Positions 11,046 to 40,025 of a stretch of 64,000 bases of DNA are shown here, in pieces. Position 1 is the first letter of the stretch; every line of letters begins with the position of its first letter. A model generated the notes under the pieces. It searched no databases and had not been told where the DNA came from. It was given only the letters and a program-made list of their open reading frames with translations. Position numbers and translations under genes: made by a program. This stretch comes from Pyxicephalus adspersus (Eukaryota > Chordata > Amphibia > Anura > Pyxicephalidae): positions 1 to 64,000 of the forward strand of contig NC_092860.1 of the NCBI RefSeq assembly GCF_032062135.1. The letters are read 5' to 3'.

Positions 11046-11611
11046 ATGTTCTCATTAACCAATGATGAGATGACCATTGTCACGTTTTTTGTAGTATAAC
11101 TTCTTCTGTTAAAATCCTTTATTTATAAACGTTAAGTAACAGTTTTTTTCATACAAGTTTGCCAGAAAAAGCCACTGAAATGAAAATGAAATGAAAATAA
11201 CCTGAAAATAAATAAAAACAAAAAGGCACCCATCACATCTAAGGTTAGGTAAGCTCTTATATGTACCTTGGATTTAGATTTACAGCAAATGCTCAGTTCA
11301 CCCTCTATTAAGTATTAACAGAAACCTAAACGTTAAATCAAACAAGTTCCAGCCATCAGCAAGCCCAGAAATCCCTGGATAGCCTCCATCCTCATGTGCT
11401 GGATGCTAAAGGATTACCTTATGCATATCACTGCTATGATCAGTTATAATGTGAGCTTCCTGCCATTACTACCATTCTCCCATCCCCTCTCTATTCACTT
11501 TCTGTGCTTTTCACTCTGAATGGGAAAATCTGAGCTCAGCATTTTGAGATGTTTCAAGCACACCATTTACCCTAAAACACATAAACCATCATTTTCATAA
11601 TATCTGGATTC

Positions 11612-11817
11612 TTTATTTGGTCAGGTACATCATTTTGGGATTTGATTATTGGGTTTACCTAATGAATTGGCCAGTGTCTGTAGTTTAAATCAAGCTTTAC
11701 ATTCTTACATACTGTGAAAAGAGGTGCTACTGCAGCACAAACAACACAGAAGCAGGAATTAGGCAACAACACATTTTGTTTTACTTTATAATACACTGAT
11801 GAATTATTTTATTTATT
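11612..11817 (-). terminator. Candidate CYP4B1 polyadenylation signals
   Basis: On the minus strand AATAAA occurs at 11812-11817 and 11808-11813, about 31-40 nt past the stop codon, and again at 11612-11617, about 230 nt past it. The distal one gives a more usual 3' UTR. The choice cannot be made from sequence. Confidence 0.4.
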
Positions 11818-11847
11818 TTGAATAAACACCCAATACCCTCTCCCCCT

Positions 11848-27983
<16,136 letters not shown>

Positions 27984-28023
27984 GATGGCTTACGGTGCAG
28001 CTCACAACACTTCCCTGACTTCT

Positions 28024-28037
28024 CCCTTTTATTAAAT
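28024..28037 (-). promoter_or_regulatory. Possible CYP4B1 TATA-like element
   Basis: On the minus strand ATTTAATAAAAGGG lies about 40-55 bp upstream of the start codon. If used as a TATA box it would give a very short 5' UTR. This is positional inference only. Confidence 0.3.
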
Positions 28038-28229
28038 GTTCACAGAGCAATGCCAAGCCTCAGCCAATCAGCTACGTGGGCGTATCCATGCACCTTGTAC
28101 TAGGCTGCAATACTGCCATGCAGCGCCACCTGAAGGAGAGAACAGCAACTTCTCCCAGAAATGTGGGAAACCCACCTGACCGCATGGAAAGTGTCTATTA
28201 CCAGGTGCAGGTATCCCCTCACCCTCAAT

Positions 28230-28510
28230 ACAGGTAAAAAAGAGTATATTACCTCACCGATTCAAGTGCATATAGTTTACATTACTCGCTGATAAAGGTG
28301 TAAAAATAGGACAAGTGAATATAGTATATACTACCCCCCCAATGCAAGTTTACATAGCTCATATCTCCTGCCCAGATACAGGTATATATAAAATATATCA
28401 CCATCACCTCCAGGTACACAGGTACATATTATATATATCACCTGTCCTGATACAGGCGCATATGTTACACTACCTCCCGAGGTGAACAATACATCACTTC
28501 TCTAACTATA
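28230..28510. repeat. Degenerate minisatellite (ATACAGGTATATAT)
   Basis: Loosely repeated units contain GATACAGGTATATAT-like sequence followed by ATCACCTCC. The pattern resumes at 34385-34430 (AATACAGGCGTATATATTACA), showing that the Tc1 element at 28523-34371 inserted into it. Confidence 0.6.
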
Positions 28511-28973
28511 ATCCTATATATACAGTTAGGTCCATAAATATTTGGACAGAGACAACTTTCTTTTCTAATTTTGGTTCTGTACATTACCACAATCAATTAT
28601 AAATAAAACAACTCAGATGCAGTTGATCTGCAGACTTTGAGCTTTAATTCAGTGGGTTTGAACAAAAAGATTGCATAAAATGTGAGGAACTAAATCCTTT
28701 TTACACAATCACTTCATTTCAGGGTCTTCGTGATAACCTGGGCTAAAGTGACAAATATTTTAGCGTTTTTAATCCTCCGGACATCTCTTTGAATTGGGGA
28801 AGCTCCTCTGACAGTGCAGACCATGACAAAACATAAGAAGGGGAAAGCAATGTCTTAAAAAAAAGCTCTCTTACTTTTTCTGGCCCCAGCACTCCCGTGC
28901 CTCTCAAGATGGCGCCGCAACGCCACAGTGGGCATCATCATCTGTACATAAGGCACAAGAGTCTCCTCCGCTT

Positions 28974-29713
28974 ATGAGTCCTGCACAAACGGGCAGTATT
29001 CCGATCAGTCTGGATGACTCACCACATCACCGGGTATCTCCCTCAGCATCTCTCTCCTCAGCACAGCAAGAGGTATGTGGGGCTCTGGATCCTGCTGTAG
29101 GCAAAATCGGGGATGCCACTCTGCAGATAGGCCTTGTAGGGGGAATAGAGTTGGAGCACTATCAAGCAGGAGAGTCCTCATTATCTACACCGACTCTGAA
29201 GGAGATGTTATTGTCACTCAGACACTCCATTCAACAAGATTTAAATTCTATGTTGTGCAAGTTTAACTGCACACTTGATGGATTTAGGAAACAAATCCAC
29301 CATATGGAATCTAAGTTGGATGAATTATCTCAGGCCCACAACGATTTAGTTGATGCACATCATGGCCATGATGATGAGATAATTTAGCTTGGATCAAGTG
29401 GCGGACCTAGAGGACAGGTCTAGATGGAATGATATCAAAGTGAGGGGAATACCGGAAACAGTCGCACAGTGGGGAATTGATGTCTTATGTTAAATCCATG
29501 TGCCAAGTATTGGTTCCGTTGGCGACAGAGTTGGATCTTACAATTGATGGGGCTCACAGAATCCCCAAGCCTGCCTTTCTATCTGGGGATGTACCCAGAG
29601 ATGTTCTGGTTCGCTTGTATTTTTTTCATGTCAAAGAAAAAGTACTGGCTGTGGCACAGAAGGTGGCTACCCTACCGCAGCAATATCGCGATTTACAACT
29701 TTTTGCAGATTAG
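28974..29713 (+). pseudogene. LINE ORF1 remnant
   Basis: The first piece (28974-29387) has a Ser/Pro-rich start and a helical stretch typical of an ORF1p coiled coil. A frame change leads to a second piece (to 29713) containing DGAHRIPKP and PRDVLVRLYFF, which match the RNA-binding domains of L1-type ORF1 proteins. The encoded protein would be an RNA-binding chaperone. It is frame-broken. Confidence 0.7.
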
Positions 29714-29782
29714 TCACCATGCCGTGGGGTTTCAAGAATTGAGAATTGGCCTTGATTTTCATTTTGGATATTCCACTGCAAG

Positions 29783-32700
29783 ATGACACGTTTTGTGTCC
29801 CTAAATGTGAGAGGGTTGAATAGCCCTAAAAGCCCTTTAAAAGAGTGTTACTGCAAATGGAGATTCATCGTTTAAAGGGAGATGTACTTTTTGTCCAGGA
29901 AACTCATCTTCATAGTACTTTAGCGCCCAAATGGAACATAAAGCCATTTTCTAATGTTTACCTGGCAAGCTGGCCTAAAAAGAAATGCGGAGTTCTGATA
30001 GCAATCAAGGACTCCTTAAATTTTCAACATCTGGGCTACATTGCAGGTGTGAAGGAGCGATATGGTATTCTGATTTGTAAATTGAATTCTGAGCTCTTCA
30101 CCTTAGTTAATATATATGCACCAAACTAAAATTAACATGTGTTTCTCAGGAATTTATTTTAAAAAGTTAACAGAGTTAAGTAAGGAGCGTTAATAATCGG
30201 AAATTACTTTAATATGACCCCATATTATCCTATGGACTCTAATTCTAGCACTAAGAGGAAACATAGAGACTTGCGCAGACTGAATTTGAACTCCATGACG
30301 TGTGGAGATGCCAGCATGGACCTGAGAGGGACTTTTCCTATTTTTCTTCTACTCATCTCTCCCACTCGCATATTGACTTTTTTTGGCGGACTTTTGGTCT
30401 CTTACACATTTTAGTTCATCGGCTATTGGGAACATAACACGGTCGGACCATGCACCAGTGTCGGTTACATGGGGAAAACAACCATTGAGACCAGATTGTG
30501 GAGGCTGAATACTTACGTCATGGACCACCCGAAGTACCAAAGGACTTTTGCACATGATTTGAAGGTATATTTTTCTGTAAATGATACAGTGGACATTGAT
30601 CCATTTAGTCTATGGAACGCCCATAAGGCATACATGAGGGGAGTATTCATTAGTTATTGTGCCTATGAAAAGAAATGCAAGACACGCCAGATTAATGATT
30701 TATTGAAATTTATAGAGGGGCAGGAGGAGTTTAATAAGAAATCTCCCTCCCCCCAAGTATCAGCACTTTTGGCGAAAGCCAGACTGCAACTTCGGTCATT
30801 GCTGGTGTACAAATATGAATCCTATGTTAAGAAACTGAAGGCTACTTATTATTCTCTGGGGAATAAACAGGGGGCACTTTCGGCTAGGAAAAAAAGATTC
30901 ACAGAACCAAATCCCATATTTTTTCGGTGATTGACCCTGTTAGCAAAAAGAGTTTGTTTAGTCCCCAAGGGATTGCGAAGGCCTTTTGTAACTACTACAA
31001 AGGCTTATACAATTTACATGATGATACCAGTACGTATCAACCAAACAATATCTCTATCACTAATTTCTTAACCACCTTAAGCGTTACACTGAGGTCTAGA
31101 TTTCTGTACCAAAAGTGATCCACTGTTTTTCATGAAATTTTTTTTAAAATTGTAGACCTGTAACTTACAGAAATATGTCCGAACAGGGGTTCTAGTAGAT
31201 AATATGAATATAAAAAAGAGATCGGCGGACGATGACCGATGGAGGACGACGCTGGATGAGCACAGGGGGACCAGGTAAGTGAAAAATCTCGGGCTTAACC
31301 ATCCTTGCAATTTTTTTTTGCCCGAGCGAAGGTCGGGCTTAACTGCAAGGAGGTTAAATGCCATTTCACTTCCCACAGTAACGGCGGATCAGCTGCAATT
31401 TCTATCTCAGCCCTTTATGGCCTCTGAAATTGAAACTGTCATCAAAACATTACAGAATCATAATTCCGCGGGGTGTGACGGATTTCCAAATGAGTAATAT
31501 AAAAAATCTAGCACCAAGCTTTCTCCTTAAAGCGGCCGTGTTATTGAACTTTCTAAAAGAAATGCTCCAAGCTGTGATTATCACATTACCTAAGGAAGGC
31601 AAAGATACTACTCTCACCACCCAGTATAGACCTATCTGTCTGCTAAATTCAGATGTAAAAATCTTCACACTTAGATTGGCCTCAGTTATCCCATGTATAC
31701 TTCAACTGGATCAGGTGGGTTTTGTTAAAAATAGACAAGCTACTGATGGCACTAGGAGATTATTAACATCATACGGTATGCCGAACTACGGAAATGTCCT
31801 TCTCTGTTGTTCTCTTTAGACGCAGAGAAGGCGTTTGATAGAGTACACTGGGGATATTTATCAGCTGTTTTAGACAAATTTGGTTTTGTTGGGTGGATCA
31901 CATCGGCTATTTTATTCTTGTATTCTGTACCCAGTGCAAGGGTGTTCACTTCAGGAGCCCTCTTCTTCAGGAGCCCTCTTCTCTTCTCTTGATTTAACCA
32001 ATGGGACACGTCAGGGATGCCCATTGTCCCCGATTATCTTCACTTTATTGGTGGAACCCCTTGCTGAGCGAATACGTTCAGATTCTGGAGTTAGGAGCTT
32101 GTTTATCGCAGGGAGAGAACATAAGATCAGTTTATTTGCTGACGACATCATGTTGGTTTTAGCAGATCCTCCAACCTCTCTGAGGACAGTTTTAGATATC
32201 CTTTTGCAGTATAGCAGTGCATCCTACTATAAATTGAGTACGACTAAATCCCATATATTGCCACTCAATGGTATGCAGGATTTGTTGGCTAAACTGCGTT
32301 CTGAATATCGTTTCTCATGAGAAACTGAATCTATCTCTTTTTTGGGAATAAAATTGACAGCGTATTCCCACAATTTATATGATTCAAATTTTAAAAAATC
32401 TTTGTCCTCTCTGGCATCAAGAAACAGGAGTTTTCCATGGCAGGTAGAATATTCGCATTTAGGATGTTTTTGTTGCCTAAATTTTTGTACTTGTTTCGGA
32501 CAGTAGTTATTCCTGTTCCTAATGTATTTCTTTATATGTATGGAATAACAAACGACCGCGATGTAATCGCTTGATTTTGACTAAATTTAGGAAGATGGGG
32601 CGAGTGGGTTTTCCCAGTATTTTAGATTATTATGCTGCCTCCGATATGGCACAGGTGGTGCACTGGTGGAATCATGATATCACTAAAATATGGGTTGAGA

Positions 32701-33420
32701 TGGAGCTTCTATTTTTTAATTGCCCTAGCTTCCAGTGGTTGTTATTTGCCATGAAAATGGGACAGCGGGCCCCCAGTAATGCATACCCGTCTATTTAGGT
32801 GACACTTCAGATTTAGGACTGTTATTTACTTTCTGCCATTCCACAACACTGTATCTCCGACTCCTGATTTGCGGATATTGGATCATTTATTCCGAATCTT
32901 GGATTCAACTGGGTATCACCAAAATTAAGGATTTTTTTTTCAGAGGGTTAAATCATTTTAATCTTTGCAAAAGATCTATGATCTATCTAAAGAATTTTTT
33001 CACATATATGCGAATTATGCACTGTTTATCACAAATTATTATGTATGCTAGGCTTTTATGGAAAGCTCCATTTATGGGTATTTTACCAATCCTCATATGC
33101 GGCAAAAGGGAATAACTACGTTTTATTCACTTTACAGCTCCAATTTGGAATTTCAAAAAACCAAACCAATGCATAAATGGGAAATTGATCTTAAATTACA
33201 ATTATCAAATTCCGAGTGATTAAACTCCTTGATGGTTACGTATTGTTATTCTAGATGCGCAGATCATTGGGATTTGTTTCAGAGGGTTCTCAACCATTGG
33301 TATTTGACTCCGGTACAGATGGCACATTTCTCAAATTCAGGTACTATTGTATGTTGGAGGGAGTGTGGAGATCTTGGCACTTTGCTACATATTATGTGGC
33401 AATGTAAATCTCTCCGGTAA
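29783..33420 (+). pseudogene. LINE ORF2 remnant (endonuclease and reverse transcriptase)
   Basis: Fragments occur in the canonical order. An APE-type endonuclease begins FVSLNVRGLNSPKS, then VQETHLHS and NIYAPN, and a SDHAPVSV segment near 30450. A linker follows. The reverse transcriptase has QYRPICLLNSDVKI, SLDAEKAFDRVHWGYL, GTRQGCPLSPIIF and the catalytic FADD box near 32135. A C-terminal cysteine-histidine motif CWRECGDLGTLLHIMWQC ends near 33410. The C-terminal motif is typical of the L1/Tx1 clade. At least a dozen stops or frameshifts are present, plus the MITE at 31072-31353. Confidence 0.85.
31072..31353. mobile_element. TTAA-flanked MITE (piggyBac-type)
   Basis: A 282-bp insert is flanked by TTAA at 31068-31071 and 31354-31357. 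Its ends CCACCTTAAGCG and, inverted, CCTCCTTGCAG are similar. Removing the insert and one TTAA rejoins the LINE ORF2 frame (ISITNFL to NAISLPTV), which supports a precise insertion. There is no coding capacity. Confidence 0.75.
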
Positions 33421-34426
33421 TTGTGAAATCAGATTTTTGTGCTGATTTCTGAATTGGCGGAATGTTCCATAAAGGCTAATCCGATTATGGCTATACTACA
33501 CACAAATGGATAAGGTACCGTTGAAAGCAAGACCAGTGGTGATACAAGTTCTTTTAAGTGCTAAGTTGGCTATTGTACAAAAATGGAAAAATATAGAAGT
33601 ACCCAAACTAACTGAGGTGATTACCGATATAAATGTACAATGTTAATTTGAAATAATTTTTGCATTAGCACAAAGGAGATATGCTGCTTTTTTAAGGCTT
33701 GGGAGGTTTGGTTTGCCCACTTTAAATGTGTTAGTGATACCCACCCTTGAAAAAGTTGATGCAGGAATCTTAATATACGAGTTATTTCAATCGTAAAAGT
33801 GTTAACGTTTTGTGTTTCTGTTTATTTTAATTTTTGGACCTTGGCAAAAGGTTGTTCTTTATGTTCTTTCTATTTATCTTTCTTTTGTTCTTTGGATATT
33901 TTTCTATCTACTATTTTCTCTCATTCCTTATATTTCTTGCTTCCATTGTATAAAAGTGGTTACTGAAGTTTTGTTTACTCAGTATGTTTGTATGATTATG
34001 TATCCTTAATAAAGAAATTTTGAAAAGAAATATTGAAAAAAAAGGAGGAAACCCGGCATCTGGTGATGTCTATGGGTTCAAGACTACAGGCTGTCATTGC
34101 CAGCAAAGTGTTTTCATCCAAGTATTAGAAATGAACATTTTATTTTCAGCTTTTTAATTTGTCCAATTACTTTTGAGCCCCTGAAATGAAGTGATTGTGT
34201 AATAAAGGATTTAGTTCCTCACATTTTTATGCAACCTTTATGTTTAACCCTGAACTAAAAGTCTGCAGGTCAACTGCATCTGAGTTGTTTTATTTAAAAT
34301 GAATTGTGGTAATGTACAGAACCAAAATGAGAAAAAACTTGTCTCTGTCCAAATAGTTATGGACCTAACTGTATATTATATCTAATTATTCTCTAATACA
34401 GGCGTATATATTACATTAGTCCCCGA

Positions 34427-34690
34427 GGTGACAATCTATTAGGGTATAAGGAGGATACAGAAGGTTGAAGAGCTTACAATCTACTGGGATATAAGGTGGA
34501 TTCAGAAGGTAGAAGAGCTTACAATCTATTAGGGTATAAGGGGAATACAGAAGGTAGAAGAGCTTACAATCTATTAGGGTATAAGGGGGATACAGAAGGA
34601 GACGAGGTTACAATCTATTAGGGTATAAGGGGGATACAGAAGGTAGAAGAGCTTACAATCTTTTAGGATATAAGGGAGGATACAGAATGT
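34427..34690 (+). repeat. Minisatellite, 45-bp unit, about 5.5 copies
   Basis: AGCTTACAATCT recurs at 34471, 34516, 34561, 34605 (variant) and 34650. Units continue ATTAGGGTATAAGGGGGATAC and AGAAGGTAGAAG. Confidence 0.9.
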
Positions 34691-34879
34691 AACCTTTTCC
34701 CTGAAAATACACAACTAAAGGAAAATATCTTTGATGCAAAATGTTGCATGTGTTTTTGTCTTTATTATTGAAATATGTGAAGAGGGTACACATATGGTAG
34801 GTGGGTTAGGATGATGGAAAACCTTTGCCTTTCCTGGGTACCTGTTCAGCCTTAACCCAGCTGTAGTTCTGTAGTTCAG

Positions 34880-35020
34880 CCTAGTTTCTGGTCTCTGAAA
34901 TCTGTGCTGTACATTCCCCTGACCCCTGCTTTGTAAGCACTGTGTGTTGTACATACCCCTGACGCCTGTTCTGTATGCACTGTGTGCTGTACATTCCCCT
35001 GACCTTTAATCTATGTACAC
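34880..35020 (+). repeat. Short tandem repeat, about 46-bp unit, 3 copies
   Basis: CTGTACATTCCCCTGACC with CTGTATGCACTGTGTG-like spacers occurs three times with substitutions. Confidence 0.65.
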
Positions 35021-35029
35021 CGGAAATCT

Positions 35030-38000
35030 CTGTGTTGCATTCTCCAAACCCCTGCCCTTAGTGTTTCATATATTTCTGGACATACTGCCTGCTCTCATAC
35101 CCCTACACTTCTCTTCTGCATTTAACAGTGCTGACACATACAGTATAAATTATACCAGTTTAGTTTATTCCATAATCCACAATACTTTAGCAATACTTGA
35201 GTTTCATTGTGTATTTATAGTCCCAACTTTATATTTTTGAATGAAATGCAGAAATGTTAGAACAACAATGAGAGTCCCTGCTGGGGAGGTTCTCCCTCTT
35301 TATTTTTTCTCATTTCACTAGGATAGAAAGTAATTGAAAATCCAAAATGTTAAAGTTGTTACCAGTAGGGGAGGTAAAATTTTCCACTGAGACTAGTAAA
35401 TACGATTTTGTGTCTTAGAGATACAAACGGGAAGTGAAGGAAAATCTCCCAAAGTATTAGTTACAGTATATTCTTTATTCCATTCCTAAATATTATATTT
35501 GCCTTTAAGGCACTAACCCATGTGGACTAACTGCTATGGATGTATGTCATCCAGGGGAAAGAATTGTATGATGTTCATTGATAGGTCCTGCTAAGACCCT
35601 TATAATGTTTTCTTCTTTCCTGGTTGGCACAGGTTATCAGTAAAATTCTACAATACAAACCCTCCTAACATCCCTGAGCAGCTCTGAAATGAGACATTTT
35701 TATTTGTTCTGCTTCCACGGGTTGGGGAGCAGCTTGGTACACAAAGTCCTGTGCTACCCGTGGACATTGTTAGGTCAATGCACATAAAAATAGGCTCCCT
35801 AAGTTTCAGCCAGTGGGAATAATCCTTTCTGCTTAAAAAAACAACCGTCAGAGCTGTGTTGTTAAAGTAAATGACAGGGAACTCCGACTTCACAATGTTC
35901 TGAATAATAGAAACAGACTTACATTTGTATGTACCTTACTGGGCAACACTGAGGAACTCTTACCCATCAGAAAAATATTTGTGTCATAATAAGAGGTCAA
36001 AACTGAAGCCTGAGATAGAAATAGTGAGTATGTATTTGCCCAGTGGGTCAGTCACAGTATCTGGGTCCATAAGCATTACTGGTTTACGTGGATTAGAGAT
36101 GAAGAAACGTGCCATTAGATGGTTTGGGAGAACCAAAGGTGGGAAGCCAGCCCAGGATGTCATGCTCTATGATTAAACATTGTAATTGTGTCCGTGCCAG
36201 GCTCAAGCGCAAGTTCTAACCAATATAGTTTCTAGTAACAAAAGTTAGAGACATAGTTGCATCAGAATAACATTTACCTTCACAAAACCTCTGTACTAAA
36301 ACCCCCACATTTCCACACCTATTATCTGATCAAATGAAGTAATAACCTATGCTTTGTATTTGTGGACTACAGCAAGCTACATTTTAGATTTGGCGGCTTG
36401 TATGCTTACCAGTGTCATGACAAATCAATACAGCTAATCATGACTTGACCACCACTTGTTCAGCCATCAGAAGGCAGATGGACAAAGACCACTTCATTGC
36501 TATGGCTTAATTTCATTTTGGGTCACCTGGAGTTATGAACCACTTTCTACTACAATATTTCACATCATCCAAGACTTCATTTATGTCACAGCAATGTGAT
36601 TATAGGACTGTAGTTTTTAATAGATGCTCCCAATGAGACCTGAATGTAGCCATGTGCTCACAAAGCCAATCAATGTGTAAAATGTCTCAGTAATATTATT
36701 GAGTAAAGTGTCACAGTAATTTGTAAATAGAATAATTTTTATTTATTTTCATTTGCTATTTTATTAGTTTGACCAGCACTTGGTATGACTTACAAGATAC
36801 ACTTTTAAATCATTTTTTCAAGCACATGATTGGATAATTCATTAGAGCCTTATGTCATCCACTAGCTAAGTGGGATTTTCTTTGTCAGGGGATAATTCAC
36901 ATTACCATGTGAGAATGTATGATGAGTGGCACCTGGAGCCCCTAACCCTCCTCTCCGACCTCCACACACACAAAAATATTTGTTTGCTATCAAATGACAA
37001 GTTCTTGGTCCATAGGATCAAGGGTGTAAAAGTATGAAAGCTAAAGTGGTTAATGGATCTCTTGTCTTTTTAGTATACTCATAGTTCAAGGTTATTTGCT
37101 TTGGAATTCATGTGATATTAATTTTATTATTTGTTATTTCAACACTATTTACATTTCACATCCTTAGGTCTAAGATGGGGCAATATTATGCAGAAGAAAA
37201 CAATTTTAAGAAGTGACATTAATGGATACTTTGAACTGATTCCATGTGCAAATTCTTTTGCAGGTCTGTTCAATAAACAAAAGTATAAGATTTGTTTACC
37301 AAGCAGACAGAAACAGTCTGCTTCTTTCCTTCCTAGTTTCATAAGGGGTCACAGAATGGTTTTCCATATAGATGCCTATAAATGTGCATTTACCTATTTC
37401 TGTATTTCTATTCTATGTGATGGCATTTTCTGGAGACCAAATGGGAGAGGGAATCAGTGGCAGAAAAATAAGTTTGTAACCCTCAGGATAACAATACTAA
37501 ACTGAAAGAAAATGGGTTATATCACAGCATTTGCAGGGAAATAAATAAAACACCAAAACACTGCACTTTGTCTCTTATTTTTTATACTACCTAAGTAGTA
37601 TAGTATCTCACCACATCAAATTCATAATCCATCCATCCAATCTCCTTAGGGAGTATGTAGGGTAAAACCTGTAATAACCTTTCTAAAGATTTTCCAGCTC
37701 ACTGACCTACAATTCAAACACTAGCAAACTAAGAGGAGTCTTTTAAGGACAATGTAAACCAACCTTTATTCCTCACATGAATGACAACGCATGATATCTG
37801 GCCAGAGGTTTTATAATGCCTGGACACAGAGTAGAAGACCTGTGCTGCATGATTCTTGTTAATGTGTACTAATATATGTGTGCTATAAAAGGTACACCAA
37901 ATCTCCAGCTCTGTGTGTCTCCTTCTAGGGACATTCTGTGATATAATATTATATAATCTTAGTCTTATATAAATCTTAGACATGAAGGATCTGGTGTTGT

Positions 38001-39200
38001 CTTTGGTATAGATATGTGTGATGTCATTGTGCCAAGATAAAAAAAAATCCTTCTAAAGCCCTTTGATAATTTGCCCAGGATGCCAAGAGCTGATCAATGC
38101 TAAAATGAGTCTCCAAGAAAGCTAAAACTATATTATAGGGTTTTCAGGTTAATTCTAGCAGCAGTTGGTGTTAAAAAGCATTAGGGTTACTTGCAAACAG
38201 ATTCGCCAATGTGACCTGCATGAAAAAAGAGCCAGAAACAAACCTTTGCTGCTCTGATAGAACCTTAGAACAAGGCCAGATTGTGGTAAAAATATAAAGG
38301 CAAAGAGCTGTTTCTGGAAAAATCGGCTGTGGGCTGATGAAGCAGTTTGAGTTGTATAAAACACAGTAACAGCAGACATATTCAGTACAAGCTGAAGATA
38401 GCACTTCAGTAGATAGCAAATGTAAAGCCTAGCAATGGAAATGTTATCATTTGGGGTTGTATTATTGCAGGGTTATGTCTGTGGAAATCATTACAATGGG
38501 CCAGTTGGAGAGAATATTATAAAAGGTAACTAACATGTGTGCTCCTATTGACAGGTGGTTGTTACAATCATTCATAATACTTTCATAAAAACATAGCAGA
38601 CTCACTTCACTTGCAGGTTTGTCCTTATCAAAGTAAGGGAAAGCACATTACAGGACATGATAATTTACACAATTTTACCCTTTAGAATTCAATAAGAATA
38701 ACTAACACATTTTATTAGAATAAAATCTTCCTAGTTGAATGTCCAGCAATATAGAATGATCTATTCATGGCAGTTCAGTTTCAATACATTTCTGTTGTGG
38801 TCACCCTGGATTTTATTACAGATTCAGCATTTCAATTTTCTTTTTCGAACTGCTGGAAGAAAGGTGGGAAGACGGCGGGAAGGAGGGCAACCTGTGAGAT
38901 ATGCTTCAAGTAAAAAACTGTAGGCGGAGGTTGTAAAATGTGTTTTTATAGCAGACGGGTTAATTAGCACCAAATATACACTTAGTAGCATGCCAATGCC
39001 ATAAAAATAGCTTTGTCCCAAGTCAGTTGTAATAGCCCTTTTCAATCTGACACTTTAATTACATTTAATCATAATACCCCTTACTAACAAAGTTTATAAG
39101 TAGGATGTCCACAGAAAAGTCCAACTGGGTTCCATAAAGTGCTGGCAGTTCCTGACAAGATCATGCCAGCTCTGTACACATAGCGCTAGAGGAGTCCTGC
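35030..39200. other. Intergenic, no gene recognised
   Basis: I found no gene here. A 124-codon ORF at 37131-37505 and an 81-codon minus ORF near 35648-35893 have no recognisable motif or splice context and are probably chance or old repeat. Confidence 0.35.
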
Positions 39201-39209
39201 TTAATTTAC

Positions 39210-39395
39210 CTTTAAATCATTGAGAGATTTTAGTAAAATATAGTAAACAAGTAGTTCTCTATAATCAGAGACACCTAGGGCTCCCTTTCGTGTTGCTTCT
39301 TTGACCAGTGACATTGGAATCTCCATTCCCTGAGCCTTCAAATGACCAATGACACTTGAGTCTCCAATCTCTAAGGTCCCCATTCTGTCAGACCT
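39210..39395 (-). CDS. Orphan exon-like ORF, unknown protein
   Basis: An open minus-strand block of 62 codons has a splice-like border at each end: acceptor TTGTTACAG just before it and donor AAAG/GTAAAT after it. The length is an exact multiple of three. The peptide is composed like a globular protein, with GTLEIGDSSVIGHLKAQG, a LVKEATRKGALGVSDY segment and a RELLVYYILLKSLNDLK helix. I do not recognise the family, and no neighbouring exon with compatible phase was found. It could be one exon of an unrecognised gene, a processed fragment, or chance. Confidence 0.3.
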
Positions 39396-39931
39396 CTGTA
39401 ACAATGATGTACATGAGATGTTACCCCAACCGACAAAATATTCAATGCCGCATCCCATAACAATTCATGATTTACAGGTATGGCCTACAAAAATATATAA
39501 AAAATATTTATTATACAAATATTAAAAAAATATAATCTTCATGATTAGATTAATGTAGTTCAACACACTTTATGATTCATCAGCAACACAATTCATGAGA
39601 CCTATTTTATAATAAAATTTGAACAAAAATATTTTTAAATTCAAACAATAAATCATAATAACCAAACCAATAACAATAATTACTTACATCATAATACTGT
39701 AAACCCAAGAAATAATAAGATTGGCGGACTTCCTTCAATGAGGATGTTAAAAGGGTATGATAGAACAGCCCCAAAAAGTGGCTTGAGGTTTGACTAGGTA
39801 CAACTTCATACAACCACCGATATATTTCAGTTCATTAGCAGTTTCAATATAACTAATGATGGACCTGTATTTGAAAAAAATATATATATTAGGTAATATG
39901 TGTTTAAAAAAATATATCTTATTGAATCAAT

Positions 39932-40025
39932 TAATTCGCTACCAACCCAAATAGGTGAAATATCTCCCGCAATAAACATACAATTTGTGGTAGATATTTC
40001 ACCTATTTGGGTTGGTAGCGAATTA
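39932..40025. repeat. Perfect 34-bp inverted repeat with 26-nt loop
   Basis: The arm 39932-39965 (TAATTCGCTACCAACCCAAA onward) is matched exactly in reverse complement at 39992-40025. The whole hairpin is 94 bp. The perfect match implies recent origin or maintenance. No flanking target duplication was evident. Confidence 0.95.

Larger units (their letters stand above)
28735..34040 (+). mobile_element. L1/Tx1-like LINE, near full length, decayed
   Basis: About 5.3 kb with a 5' untranslated region, ORF1, ORF2 and an A-rich 3' end (CCTTAATAAAGAAATTTTG, then A-rich). A CAAGATGGCGCC motif at 28905-28916, about 170 bp from the 5' end, resembles a YY1 site. Numerous stops and frameshifts make it inactive. 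A TTAA-flanked MITE sits inside ORF2. Confidence 0.85.
28523..34371. mobile_element. Tc1-like transposon split by a nested LINE
   Basis: The ends CAGTTAGGTCCATAAATATT and CCAAATAGTTATGGACCTAACTG are inverted and flanked by TA. Only the left arm (to about 28730) and the right arm (from about 34045) are Tc1. The right arm matches the second copy at 47577-48814 from GGAGGAAMCCCGGCATCTGG onward. Most of the transposase region between the arms is missing and replaced by the LINE. Confidence 0.85.
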
